A DNA stretch of 64,000 nucleotides, from contig DATBTT010000079.1 of assembly GCA_036559125.1 (NCBI GenBank), positions 11,367 to 75,366 of the forward strand, given 5' to 3'. The notes beneath the pieces are model-generated. The model had not been told where the DNA came from, ran no database searches, and was given only the letters and a program-made list of their open reading frames with translations. Source of the DNA: JALYTZ01 sp036559125. GTDB taxonomy: Bacteria > Vulcanimicrobiota > Vulcanimicrobiia > Vulcanimicrobiales > Vulcanimicrobiaceae. Made by a program: the position numbers and the translations under genes. Positions within the stretch are counted from its first letter, which is position 1, and the number at the start of each line of letters is the position of its first letter. Positions 18,453-25,422 of this stretch are shown in pieces.

Positions 18453-18920
18453 TTACCCGAGATTCAAGCGCATCTCCAGCCCGGCAACGAACCCAAGCGA
18501 TTCGTATAACGGGCGTCCCATCGGCGATGCATAGAGGCGCACGTGCGCGCAATCTTTTGTGCGGCACCACGCGATTGCGCGCTCGGTGAGTCCGCGAGCG
18601 ATGCCCAGGCGCCGATATTCGGGCAAGACGTACACGCCGGCGAGGCGCGCCGACGGTTTGGGGAAAATGGCGCTCGCCGCGTGAACGTTGAGAAAAGCGG
18701 CCGCAGTGCCCACGATCGTACCACCCATCTGCGCACCGAAAACCGCGGACTCCCCGCGCGCGAGGCCTTCTCGAAAGAAAGCGACTAAGATAGCCTTCCA
18801 ATCCGGAACGAGCGTGCCGTGCTGCATCCGCAATTCCACGAGCATTGCTCCCCAGAAAGCCGCCGCCACCTCCAGGTCTTCGTCAGGCAAATCCCCGTAA
18901 ACGGTGCCGATCATCGTCAT
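18453..18920 (-). CDS. GNAT-family N-acetyltransferase
   Basis: A 155-residue single-domain GNAT protein. The acetyl-CoA binding motif A is visible as LAGVYVLPEYRRLGIARGLTERAIAW, with the R/Q-x-x-G-x-G/A pattern as RRLGIA. A C-terminal YESLGF is typical of the family. I chose ATG 18920 (MTMIGTVYGD) over the longer frame to 19079, because the extension would run through the infC promoter and leader on the other strand. The substrate is not predictable. Confidence 0.8.
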   Translation of the reverse strand: MTMIGTVYGDLPDEDLEVAAAFWGAMLVELRMQHGTLVPDWKAILVAFFREGLARGESAVFGAQMGGTIVGTAAAFLNVHAASAIFPKPSARLAGVYVLPEYRRLGIARGLTERAIAWCRTKDCAHVRLYASPMGRPLYESLGFVAGLEMRLNLG

Positions 18921-18934
18921 GTTAGGAGCTTCGC

Positions 18935-18964
18935 TTGACGGCGGCCCCGCTCTTCGTGTATGCT
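18935..18964 (+). promoter_or_regulatory. Promoter of the infC-rpmI-rplT operon
   Basis: TTGACG (18935-18940) and TATGCT (18959-18964) are separated by 18 bases, a good housekeeping-type promoter. It is divergent from the GNAT gene. Transcription from about 18971 would give a leader of roughly 140 bases before infC. Confidence 0.65.
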
Positions 18965-18970
18965 CCGGGA

Positions 18971-19109
18971 GCCGAAGTAGGGCCCTGGGGGTCCTCACCG
19001 GATGCCTTCGGGCGATCCGGTCTTCATACGAGGGGCCGCCGGTAGGTTCCGTTCGATGGGGTCGCTTCGGCGATGCCATTTTTCGTTATATGACCAAGGA
19101 GTATCGCTC
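18971..19109 (+). promoter_or_regulatory. Structured 5' leader of infC with two UUCG hairpins
   Basis: The leader contains CCGGATGCC-TTCG-GGC-G-ATCCGG (18998-19020), a strong stem with a UUCG tetraloop and one bulge. A second stem, TCGC-TTCG-GCGA, lies near 19062-19073 and can extend through ATGG/CCAT. IF3 operons in many bacteria are autoregulated through L20 or IF3 binding in such leaders. Whether this one binds L20 is inference. A seven-codon reading frame (MTKEYRS) at 19090-19113 overlaps the infC start. Confidence 0.45.
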
Positions 19110-19730
19110 ATAGCTCGACCGCTGCGTATAAACGACCAGATTCGAATCCGACAGGTTCGCGTAATCGACGAGGACGGGTCGCAACTCGGGATCATGTTGA
19201 CCGAGGACGCCCTGGCTCGCGCGCGTACCGGAGGCCTCGACCTGATCGAAGTCTCACCGACGGCCCAGCCTCCGGTGTGCAAAATCGGTGACTACGGACG
19301 ACTCAAGTACGAACAATCGAAGAAAGACAAAGACGCCCGTAAAAAACAGAAGAACTTCGAGTTAAAAGAAGTTAAACTGCGGCCCAAGATCGAGACGCAC
19401 GACTACGAGACCAAGGCGCGCATGGCCGAACGTCTGCTGCAAGACGGCAGCAAAGTCAAAGTGACGATCATGTTCCGCGGGCGCGAGATCACCTACACGG
19501 CCTTCGGCCGCAGACTCCTCGATCGCATGGCCGTCGACATGACGCCGATTGCAATCGTCGAGCGCGAACCGAAGCTCGAAGGAAAAAACATGTTCATGAT
19601 TTTGGCGCCGCGCGCGGTGCCGACCGGACCGCCGAAATTCTTGTCGCAGTATGACAAGCACGACAAACACGAAGACGAGCATCCGGCCGACGACGCGGAA
19701 GCCGAGACGAAGGAGCCCACCAGTGCCTAA
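19110..19730 (+). CDS. infC: Translation initiation factor IF-3, probable AUA start
   Basis: IF3 binds the 30S subunit and proofreads initiation codons. The protein shows the N-domain block RINDQIRIRQVRVIDEDGSQLG, GDYGRLKYEQSKK in the linker, and the C-domain ELKEVKLRPKIETHDYETK and VTIMFRGREI. No ATG, GTG or TTG lies at the expected N-terminus. The in-frame ATA at 19110-19112 is eight bases downstream of AAGGAG (19096-19101), giving a 206-residue protein of normal core length plus an acidic C-terminal tail (KHEDEHPADDAEAETKEPT). Non-canonical starts (AUU, AUC, AUA) are a known IF3 autoregulation device. The alternative is a 36-residue N-terminal extension within an upstream open frame reaching back to 19002, which is less likely. 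Confidence 0.92.
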   Translation: MARPLRINDQIRIRQVRVIDEDGSQLGIMLTEDALARARTGGLDLIEVSPTAQPPVCKIGDYGRLKYEQSKKDKDARKKQKNFELKEVKLRPKIETHDYETKARMAERLLQDGSKVKVTIMFRGREITYTAFGRRLLDRMAVDMTPIAIVEREPKLEGKNMFMILAPRAVPTGPPKFLSQYDKHDKHEDEHPADDAEAETKEPTSA

Positions 19731-19929
19731 AATTCGCACCCACCGCGGAACTGCCAAGCGCGTAAAAGTGACCGCGACGGGCAAAGTGCTGCACCGCCAT
19801 CAGTTCAGCGGCTGCGGTCATATCCTGAGCAAAAAGACGCGCAAGCGTAAGCGCAATTTCCGCAAGGATCAGCCGGTGTTCAAAGGGGACCTCAAGCGTC
19901 TCGCGCCGACGATCCCGTACTTGGTGTAA
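19723..19929 (+). CDS. rpmI: 50S ribosomal protein bL35
   Basis: A 68-residue basic ribosomal protein, reading MPKIRTHRGTAKRVKVTATG, then HRHQFSGCGHILSKK and the C-terminal RLAPTIPYLV. It starts with GTG at 19723, overlapping the infC stop by eight bases, with AAGGAG at 19710-19715 seven bases upstream. It is the second gene of the IF3-L35-L20 operon and is translationally coupled to infC. Confidence 0.96.
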   Translation: MPKIRTHRGTAKRVKVTATGKVLHRHQFSGCGHILSKKTRKRKRNFRKDQPVFKGDLKRLAPTIPYLV

Positions 19930-19943
19930 GGAGGCTCGCAACA

Positions 19944-20303
19944 ATGGCACGCATCAAACGTGGCGTACACGGTCTCAAACACCGCCGCAAGGTGATGAAG
20001 CTCGTCAAAGGCTTCCGCGCCGCGCGCCGTCGCAACTACCGCGTTGCAAACGAAGCGCTGCTGCACTCGCTAGCGTACGCGTTCCGCGATCGCCGCGTCC
20101 GCAAACGCGATTTCCGGTCGCTGTGGATCAGCCGCATCAACGCAGCCGCGCGCAAGGAAGGCTTGACGTATTCGGTGTTGATGAACGGACTCAAAAAGTC
20201 CGGAGTCACGCTCAACCGCAAGGCTCTAGCCGAACTCGCGGTCTCCGACGCCAAAGCATTCGGATCGTTGCTCACCGTCGCGAAAAAGGCGGTCGGTAAG
20301 TAG
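19944..20303 (+). CDS. rplT: 50S ribosomal protein bL20
   Basis: A 119-residue primary 23S rRNA-binding assembly protein. It reads MARIKRGVHGLKHRRKVMKL, then GFRAARRRNYRVANEALLHS and RRVRKRDFRSLWISRINAA, all canonical for bL20. AAGGAGG lies before the ATG and rpmI ends 14 bases upstream. bL20 is the classical autoregulator of this operon in several phyla; here that is inference. Confidence 0.97.
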   Translation: MARIKRGVHGLKHRRKVMKLVKGFRAARRRNYRVANEALLHSLAYAFRDRRVRKRDFRSLWISRINAAARKEGLTYSVLMNGLKKSGVTLNRKALAELAVSDAKAFGSLLTVAKKAVGK

Positions 20304-20369
20304 TTCGCAAGTCCCGCCGTCAAGCAGCCATCCGCCGCGTGATTTTTCTCGCGCGATGGGGCATACTAG

Positions 20370-20534
20370 GTGTATGAGAATGCATCAGTCAACGCCGTTG
20401 GTAGCGCTTCTCGAACTTTGTTTGACGGGTGGTCCCGCGAATACCTAGAGCCGAGTTGGTTGCAATGGTTAGCAAACTCGGCAAGCCCTCGATAAAAGAA
20501 ACGGCCACGCTCCATGCGCGGCCGTTTCTTTTAC
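20370..20534 (+). ncRNA. Possible small RNA or 5' leader ending in a perfect terminator hairpin
   Basis: The 299-base gap between rplT and the DUF4142 gene has no convincing coding frame but shows ordered structure. A hairpin GCCGAGTT/AACTCGGC spans about 20450-20482, followed by a perfect 13-bp terminator hairpin ending at 20532. Upstream, TTTGACGGGTGGTC and TACCTA (20421-20445) recur in a second gap at 40811-40835. It could be a leader of the DUF4142 gene, a free small RNA, or the 3' untranslated region of rplT. I do not recognise a known RNA family. Confidence 0.3.
20494..20532. terminator. Perfect 13-bp inverted repeat, intrinsic terminator
   Basis: AAAAGAAACGGCC (20494-20506) pairs perfectly with GGCCGTTTCTTTT (20520-20532) across a 13-base loop, ending in a T-run. 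The A-run on the other side makes it potentially bidirectional. It would end the infC operon or the small transcript at 20370, or attenuate the downstream gene. Confidence 0.75.
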
Positions 20535-20602
20535 AGCTTGGGTGCCGGGCCGGAAAGCAAGCGCTGCGTGAAATTCGGGTGGAATGCGGTGATAAGTTTA
20601 TC

Positions 20603-21112
20603 ATGAGACTCATACGCACAGTGGCCGCCGCGACGGCCCTCGCCCTTGGCCTGGCCGCGTCGCCGGTCCTCGCCAATGCGGCCTCGCTTTCGCAGGACGA
20701 CGCCGCCTATTTGCAAACGGCCATACAGACGCAACTCGGCCGTTATGCGATCGGGTCCCTCGCGCAAAACAGGGCGACCAACGATTCGCTCAAGACCATG
20801 GCTAAAAAAATGGCAACGCAATCCAACAGCGACACGAAGATTCTGAGCCAGATTGCAAAGCAAAGCGGCGTCAACCCGCCGAGTAAGCCGACCCTCACGG
20901 CCACATATCACTACTCGAATATTTCGTCGCTGAAAGGTGCGGATTTCAACAAGCAATTCGCGAAATCGGTGCTCATCGACGATCAGGAAGCACTCGATGC
21001 GAGCCAACAGGAAGCTAAAAGTGGTAGCGACCCGCAACTCAAAGCGTACGCGCAAAAGCGCGAATCCGATCTTCAAAACGAGATAAAGACGATTCAAAAA
21101 TTCACATCGTAA
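20603..21112 (+). CDS. DUF4142-like exported protein, copy 1
   Basis: A 169-residue protein with a signal peptide (MRLIRTVAAATALALGLAASPVLANA) and an all-helical mature part: AAYLQTAIQTQLGRYAIGSL, MAKKMATQSNSDTKILSQIA and LIDDQEALDASQQEAKSG. The helical pattern, size and export resemble DUF4142 (ferritin-like fold, function unknown). It is a tandem paralogue of the next gene. The frame opens at 20429, but the signal peptide fixes ATG 20603. No clear ribosome binding site is visible. A strong terminator follows. Confidence 0.7.
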   Translation: MRLIRTVAAATALALGLAASPVLANAASLSQDDAAYLQTAIQTQLGRYAIGSLAQNRATNDSLKTMAKKMATQSNSDTKILSQIAKQSGVNPPSKPTLTATYHYSNISSLKGADFNKQFAKSVLIDDQEALDASQQEAKSGSDPQLKAYAQKRESDLQNEIKTIQKFTS

Positions 21113-21132
21113 AAGAGACCGGCCGATGCAAC

Positions 21133-21165
21133 GAGGACTGCGCGAGAGTGCGGTCCTCTTTTTTT
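21133..21165 (+). terminator. Intrinsic terminator between the two DUF4142-like genes
   Basis: GAGGACTGC and GCGGTCCTC form a 9-bp stem (one G-U pair) followed by seven T residues. It separates the tandem paralogues, so each is probably transcribed independently. Confidence 0.85.
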
Positions 21166-21180
21166 GGGTAGATAGGTATC

Positions 21181-21678
21181 ATGAACCTATCCCGATCCGC
21201 CGCCGCAGCAATAGCCGCGGCGATGATTTTTTGCGCGTTCCTACCTGCTAGTGCCGCATTGTCAAAAACCGATGCGACGTATTTGCGAACGGCGATGAGC
21301 GTTCAACTCGGACGTTACGCGCTCGGGTCGCTCGGTCGAACCAAAGCGACTTCGGCATCCCTCAAAAGCCTTGCATCGCATGCCGCGACGCAGGCGAGTG
21401 CCGACACTCGCGTTTTGAATCGCATTGCGGCCGCCCAGGGAGTGTCGCGTCCGAAGAAACCGCTGCTTTCGCAGAGCTTCCATTACTCGCGGCTCTCGGG
21501 CGTCTCCGGAAAGACCTTCGACGCTCGATTCGTGGAGTCGATGCTTATCGACGACCGTGAAGCCCTCGATGCCGATCGATACGAGCTCAAGCATGGAAAC
21601 GACACGCGGCTCAAGGCGTTCGCGAAACATCGTTCGGCTCGTCTGCGCACGGAGCTGAAGAGGCTCGGGGCAAAGTGA
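21181..21678 (+). CDS. DUF4142-like exported protein, copy 2
   Basis: A 165-residue paralogue of the preceding gene with a signal peptide (AAAAIAAAMIFCAFLPASAA). Shared positions include KTDATYLRTAMSVQLGRYAL, the spaced Ala/Thr-rich helix, FHYSRLSG (YHYSNISS in copy 1) and LIDDREALDADRYELKHGND. The function is unknown. The identical layout and spacing show a tandem duplication with substantial divergence. Confidence 0.7.
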   Translation: MNLSRSAAAAIAAAMIFCAFLPASAALSKTDATYLRTAMSVQLGRYALGSLGRTKATSASLKSLASHAATQASADTRVLNRIAAAQGVSRPKKPLLSQSFHYSRLSGVSGKTFDARFVESMLIDDREALDADRYELKHGNDTRLKAFAKHRSARLRTELKRLGAK

Positions 21679-21763
21679 CGGGCGCCCGGTTCCTTGGTTG
21701 AAGGCGAGTAACCGCCACCTTCCCGGAGGCCCCACACGGCCCCCGCACCGAAGATGGCCCCCC

Positions 21764-23170
21764 ATGCGGAGATGGTTCGGAACACTCGCGCTGCTTTTTG
21801 TATCGACCGTTCCTGCCTCGGCACAACCGTCGAGTCCGCACGTCTTTACCTCTTCGGAGACCGCAGCGGTCGATCGCATCGTCCAAGGCGAGATGCACGA
21901 CCGGTCCACGCCGGCCTTGGCCATAGGAATAGTCGAAGACGGGCGGCTGGTGTACGCGCACGGGTTCGGCTACGCCAATCTCGCGAAACGCGCCAGGGCG
22001 GGAGCGCTTACTGAGTTCTATGCGGGTTCGGTAAGCAAGCAATTCACCGCGGCCGCCGTGCTCTTACTCGCGCAAAGTAAAAAGCTATCGCTCGACGATC
22101 GCGTAACCAAATACGTCCCCGAACTCGCGGTAGCTCGCAACGCAACCCTGCGCCAATTGCTCCAGCAAACCTCGGGTTTGCCCGATTACACGCGAGCGCG
22201 CGGCATTGCGCCGGATCCGACCAAACCGATCAAACTGGACGACCTCTTAAAAGCCGTCAACCGGATGCAACCGGCATTCACGCCCGGAACGAAATTCGAA
22301 TACAACAATCTCAATTACATGGTGGCCGGGCTGATCGTAGCACGCGTAAGCGGCCTGTCGTACTCGGTGTTCCTGCAGACGCATATTTTTGAACCGCTTA
22401 TCATGACGTCGTCGTTCGTTGCCGGCGACGAAGGCATTTCGCCTTCGCACGCGGTCGGATACACTCGCTCCGGCGGCCGCTTCGTACCCGCTAAATCCTG
22501 GGATCCGAGCTGGCTGTTCGCCGCGGGCGACCTCGTCACCAACGTGTTCGATCTCTCAAAATGGGACATCGGTATGCCGCTGTTACTCGATGTCGACAGC
22601 GTCTCGGCCATGTGGACGCCGAGCGGAGCTCCGGGTGCCATGAACTACGGGATGGGTTGGGTCGTCGATCAGCGCGGCGGTCACCGCTACATCTGGCACA
22701 ACGGCGAAATCGCCGGCTACCATGCAATGAATGCGCTACTGCCGGACGACCACATCGCCGTCATCGTACTTGCTAATACCGACTCGCTCAACGGCCAGGA
22801 CACAATCGCTCCGGAACGCGTCGCAAACAGCATCTTGGACGTGGTCGCCCCGTTGCCCCCGGCGCACGTTGACAGCGTTATCGTCAATCGAGCCAAAGAC
22901 TGGTTGGACCGGCTCGCGCGCGTGGACCTGGACCGCACGCAGCTCACGTCGAAATTCAACGAGTATCTAACCGACAGTCTCGTTGCGAAGACAAACGTCA
23001 AAGCGCTTGGGAAACTTGATTCGATCGTACCGGTCGAGAGTTATCAAGACTCGGGCGACAACGTGTACGTCTTCCTTACGCGCTTCCAACACGGGACGTT
23101 CGACTATCAGTTCCGTGTCACGGCCGATGGTAAGATCGACGGCCTCTTCTTAAAACCGCCGACGCATTAG
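21764..23170 (+). CDS. Serine hydrolase, beta-lactamase class C/DD-peptidase family
   Basis: A 468-residue exported penicillin-binding-protein-like hydrolase with a signal peptide (RRWFGTLALLFVSTVPASAQ). The SxxK nucleophile motif is in FYAGSVSKQFTAAAV, the YxN motif in FEYNNLNYMVAGLI, and the third motif is HNGEIAGYHAM (HxG in place of KTG), typical of class C-like esterases and D-aminopeptidases rather than true beta-lactamases. A C-terminal extension of about 110 residues resembles the lipocalin-like domain found in such hydrolases. The frame opens at 21698; ATG 21764 is chosen for the signal peptide. The substrate is unknown. Confidence 0.88.
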   Translation: MRRWFGTLALLFVSTVPASAQPSSPHVFTSSETAAVDRIVQGEMHDRSTPALAIGIVEDGRLVYAHGFGYANLAKRARAGALTEFYAGSVSKQFTAAAVLLLAQSKKLSLDDRVTKYVPELAVARNATLRQLLQQTSGLPDYTRARGIAPDPTKPIKLDDLLKAVNRMQPAFTPGTKFEYNNLNYMVAGLIVARVSGLSYSVFLQTHIFEPLIMTSSFVAGDEGISPSHAVGYTRSGGRFVPAKSWDPSWLFAAGDLVTNVFDLSKWDIGMPLLLDVDSVSAMWTPSGAPGAMNYGMGWVVDQRGGHRYIWHNGEIAGYHAMNALLPDDHIAVIVLANTDSLNGQDTIAPERVANSILDVVAPLPPAHVDSVIVNRAKDWLDRLARVDLDRTQLTSKFNEYLTDSLVAKTNVKALGKLDSIVPVESYQDSGDNVYVFLTRFQHGTFDYQFRVTADGKIDGLFLKPPTH

Positions 23171-23173
23171 GAG

Positions 23174-23452
23174 CTAGTCGTCGCCGTTTGCGAGACGGCG
23201 GCCCGTGGCTTCGATGACTTTGCCGAGCATACTGACTGCTTCGGCACGCGTTGCATTGCTAAACATGTACTTCAGCTTTTCGTCCGAGTCTTCGACGATC
23301 AAGACGGCGCGCTTACCCGAGCGAACTGCGGCAATCAACTTGTTGAGATACGCTTCGTCTTCGGGTGCCAACACCGATGTGGCCGACCCGTCGCCTTGCA
23401 CGTCGTTCAGCAAGTATTTGAGAACCGCGTTGATATCCCGTGGAGTGTCCAC
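23174..23452 (-). CDS. Small hypothetical protein
   Basis: A 92-residue acidic protein with no family I recognise (MDTPRDINAVLKYLLNDVQG at the N-terminus, then APEDEAYLNKLIAAVRSGKR). GTG 23452 is preceded by a strong GGAGGAAG (23454-23464 complement), so I prefer it to the longer ATG starts at 23476 and 23524. It has no signal peptide or membrane segment. It converges with the serine hydrolase gene three bases away and lies downstream of the Nudix gene on the same strand. Confidence 0.65.
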   Translation of the reverse strand: MDTPRDINAVLKYLLNDVQGDGSATSVLAPEDEAYLNKLIAAVRSGKRAVLIVEDSDEKLKYMFSNATRAEAVSMLGKVIEATGRRLANGDD

Positions 23453-23543
23453 GCTTCTTCCTCCGTGCCTATCCATGGCAAGAACCGCCGCGCAGAAAGT
23501 CTGCAGCAGCGTCCTCGTGTACAATATCGGACATTCTCGCGAT

Positions 23544-24077
23544 TTATTGATGTAACTTCCTGCCCAGCCACAGAAGTGCGGCGAAAGTTTTTAGGTCCGC
23601 TATTTGACCGCTTGCTTGCATCGCGAACGCCTCCGCAAGTGAAACCTCACGAACGTCGATTCGCTCGTCCGCGTCGGGCTCCGGAAGTCCGCTTTGCAAC
23701 TCTTCGGCGAGGAAGAAGTGCAACAATTCGGTGCAAAAACCCGGCGTGGCATACGCGGCGAACATGGGCGTGATGCGTCCCGCCGTATAGCCCGTCTCCT
23801 CGCGCAGTTCGCGAGCGGCGCCGACACCGGCATCCTCGCCAGGTTCGCGCATGCCCGCGGGGATTTCCCAGAGTTCGCGGCCCGCGGGATGCCGGTATTG
23901 CCGGATCAGTATCAGCCGTTCGGGCGCCGCGAGCGCCAGGATCGCGATCGACCCGCGGTGTGCCACGATGTCGACACGGCGGCTGCTGCCGTCAACCTCC
24001 AGCGTATCGACCCGCACGCTGAAGATCGCGCCCGAAAACGCTTCGCGCGATTCGACGAGTTTCGGAAGTTCGTTCAT
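23544..24077 (-). CDS. Nudix hydrolase, ADP-ribose pyrophosphatase type
   Basis: A 177-residue Nudix enzyme. The Nudix box reads GEDAGVGAARELREETGYTA (GxxxxxREUxEEUG pattern), preceded by the ADP-ribose pyrophosphatase-like block RLILIRQYRHPAGRELWEIP. The C-terminal FFLAEELQ is also typical of NudF-like proteins. It probably hydrolyses ADP-ribose or a related nucleotide sugar; the substrate is inferred from subfamily motifs. Confidence 0.88.
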   Translation of the reverse strand: MNELPKLVESREAFSGAIFSVRVDTLEVDGSSRRVDIVAHRGSIAILALAAPERLILIRQYRHPAGRELWEIPAGMREPGEDAGVGAARELREETGYTAGRITPMFAAYATPGFCTELLHFFLAEELQSGLPEPDADERIDVREVSLAEAFAMQASGQIADLKTFAALLWLGRKLHQ

Positions 24078-24082
24078 CGCGG

Positions 24083-24325
24083 GTGATTAACGGAGAAGGC
24101 CGCACGCGCCTCGTAGATGGTGACGTGCGCAATCGACCGTCCTCGCCGGGCAACGAGCTTCGCTGGCTGCTGCTCTTTCTCGGGATCTTCGCGATCGTCA
24201 CGTATTTAATGCTCAGATTCGTGGTACCCCATCACTTCAACGACCGCGTGGCGGTAACGATTTCCGCGCTCGTCGCCGGCGTTGTCTGGATGATACTGCG
24301 TGCCAACGCCGCTCGGCGCGCGTAG
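24083..24325 (+). CDS. Small two-span membrane protein
   Basis: An 80-residue protein with two hydrophobic segments, LRWLLLFLGIFAIVTYLMLRFVV without its charged ends and VAVTISALVAGVVWMIL, separated by a short polar loop. No family is recognised. It begins with GTG at 24083, just divergent from the Nudix gene, and overlaps the TrmH gene by 26 bases in another frame, which supports translation coupling. The start is uncertain because the best purine stretch lies inside the frame. Confidence 0.55.
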   Translation: MINGEGRTRLVDGDVRNRPSSPGNELRWLLLFLGIFAIVTYLMLRFVVPHHFNDRVAVTISALVAGVVWMILRANAARRA

Positions 24326-25073
24326 TCAACGCGTCGAGTTCGCGCGCGAACTTCTAACCAAGAAGGGACGCCGCGCGCACGCCGCGTTCTCGTTCGAGGG
24401 GCTCACGCTGCTCGAGGAGGCCCGGGCGAGAGGGACGCCGATCGACGCTCTCTACGCAACTCCGGCGGCGTACGAAGCATCGTCCCTCGTCCGAGCAATC
24501 GAAGCCGGCGGAGTCCCCACCTTTACCGTGCAGGAGCACGTCTTCGCGAAAATCTCGGACGTGGAATCGCCGACGGGCGTCCTGGCCGTCAGTCCGATCG
24601 CCCTGAAGCCGCTCGAACATCTTCTCCGCGAGCCAGGCGTCGTGCTCGTCCTTGCCGACCTGAACGACCCCGGCAATGCAGGCACGCTCCTGCGGTCGGC
24701 GGAGGCCTTTGGTGTCGGCCGCGTGGTATTCGGAGCCGCCGGCGTGGAGCCGCACCACCCCAAAGTCGTTCGGGCGGCGATGGGAGCCATCTTTGGCCTC
24801 GGCCTCGCCGTCGGATCGCCCGACGAGGCCGGCCCGATCGCGGCATCGGGGGGATGGCGAGCCATCGGCTTGGCTATGGACGGGACTCCCCTGGATCGCA
24901 CGAGTTTTCCCGATCGCACACTGCTGGTAGTGGGGCACGAACGCCGGGGTTTGGGGCCCTGGGAGGCCCTGTGCCACGCGCGAGTTGCCATTGCCATGCC
25001 GGGACGCGCGGATTCGCTCAATGCGGCCGTCGCGGGTTCGATCGCCCTGTACGAAGCAACCAAGCAAAAGTAA
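24300..25073 (+). CDS. TrmH/SpoU-family RNA 2'-O-methyltransferase
   Basis: A 257-residue SPOUT methyltransferase. The N-terminal part (SQRVEFARELLTKKGRRAHA) is the substrate-binding domain. The three knot motifs follow: ADLNDPGNAGTLLRSAEAFG, LLVVGHERRGLG and IAMPGRADSLNAAVAGSIAL. It 2'-O-methylates rRNA or tRNA; the exact nucleotide is unknown. Its position upstream of pheS mirrors the ysgA-pheS-pheT order of Bacillus. GTG 24300 is the start in the overlap with the upstream small gene. Confidence 0.9.
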   Translation: MPTPLGARSQRVEFARELLTKKGRRAHAAFSFEGLTLLEEARARGTPIDALYATPAAYEASSLVRAIEAGGVPTFTVQEHVFAKISDVESPTGVLAVSPIALKPLEHLLREPGVVLVLADLNDPGNAGTLLRSAEAFGVGRVVFGAAGVEPHHPKVVRAAMGAIFGLGLAVGSPDEAGPIAASGGWRAIGLAMDGTPLDRTSFPDRTLLVVGHERRGLGPWEALCHARVAIAMPGRADSLNAAVAGSIALYEATKQK

Positions 25074-25162
25074 GCATCGCTCACAAAACCCTTTATTCAA
25101 TGGCTGTCAAGACAGTATCCGGGGACGAAAAAGTCAAGACTACCACGTGGAAAAGCAGCATG

Positions 25163-25168
25163 ATATAC
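25163..25168 (+). promoter_or_regulatory. Possible -10 element upstream of the YqzL-like gene
   Basis: TATACT at 25163-25168 in an AT-richer stretch (CATGATATACTGCGG) is a good -10 hexamer. The region 17 bases upstream has no clear -35. It would give a short transcript through the YqzL-like gene to the terminator at 25361. Confidence 0.35.
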
Positions 25169-25229
25169 TGCGGTCATTCGCACGGTCGTGCGGAGCCAAC
25201 AGCTGCAAAGAAGGAGACCCACAGAGCCA

Positions 25230-25331
25230 ATGGCTAGCTGCGATTTCTTCTGGAAACTCTTTGCCACCACGGGTTCGGTCAATGCGTACCTGATCTACCG
25301 TCAGTTGCATCCAACCCCGGCTCCGACCTGA
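25230..25331 (+). CDS. YqzL-like micro-protein (33 residues)
   Basis: A 33-codon frame reads MASCDFFWKLFATTG, then SVNAYLIYRQLHPTPAPT. The pattern FxWxLFxxTGxxxxYLxYxxL matches the short YqzL family of Firmicutes (unknown function). AAGGAG lies 14 bases upstream, a long but usable spacing. It is located between the TrmH gene and pheS, and is closely followed by an intrinsic terminator. An alternative reading is a Phe-containing leader peptide for pheST attenuation (it has three Phe, two adjacent), but the YqzL pattern is the better explanation. Confidence 0.7.
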   Translation: MASCDFFWKLFATTGSVNAYLIYRQLHPTPAPT

Positions 25332-25360
25332 CCGTACGTCGCGAAAAGAGAGAATTTCTC

Positions 25361-25394
25361 GAGCGCCCGGAACCAATAAGCCGGGCGCTTTTTC
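25361..25394 (+). terminator. Intrinsic terminator upstream of pheS
   Basis: GAGCGCCCGG pairs with CCGGGCGCTT, followed by TTTTT. It lies between the YqzL-like gene and pheS, 29 bases before the pheS ATG. It either ends the YqzL transcript or acts as an attenuator of pheST. Confidence 0.85.
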
Positions 25395-25422
25395 ATGCCC
25401 GCTTTCCCTGTCCTGAGAAACG

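Noticed and set aside
25230..25331. Phe leader peptide of pheST instead of a real micro-protein
   Set aside because: The peptide has only three Phe, two adjacent, and matches the YqzL pattern along most of its length, so I treat attenuation as a secondary possibility only.
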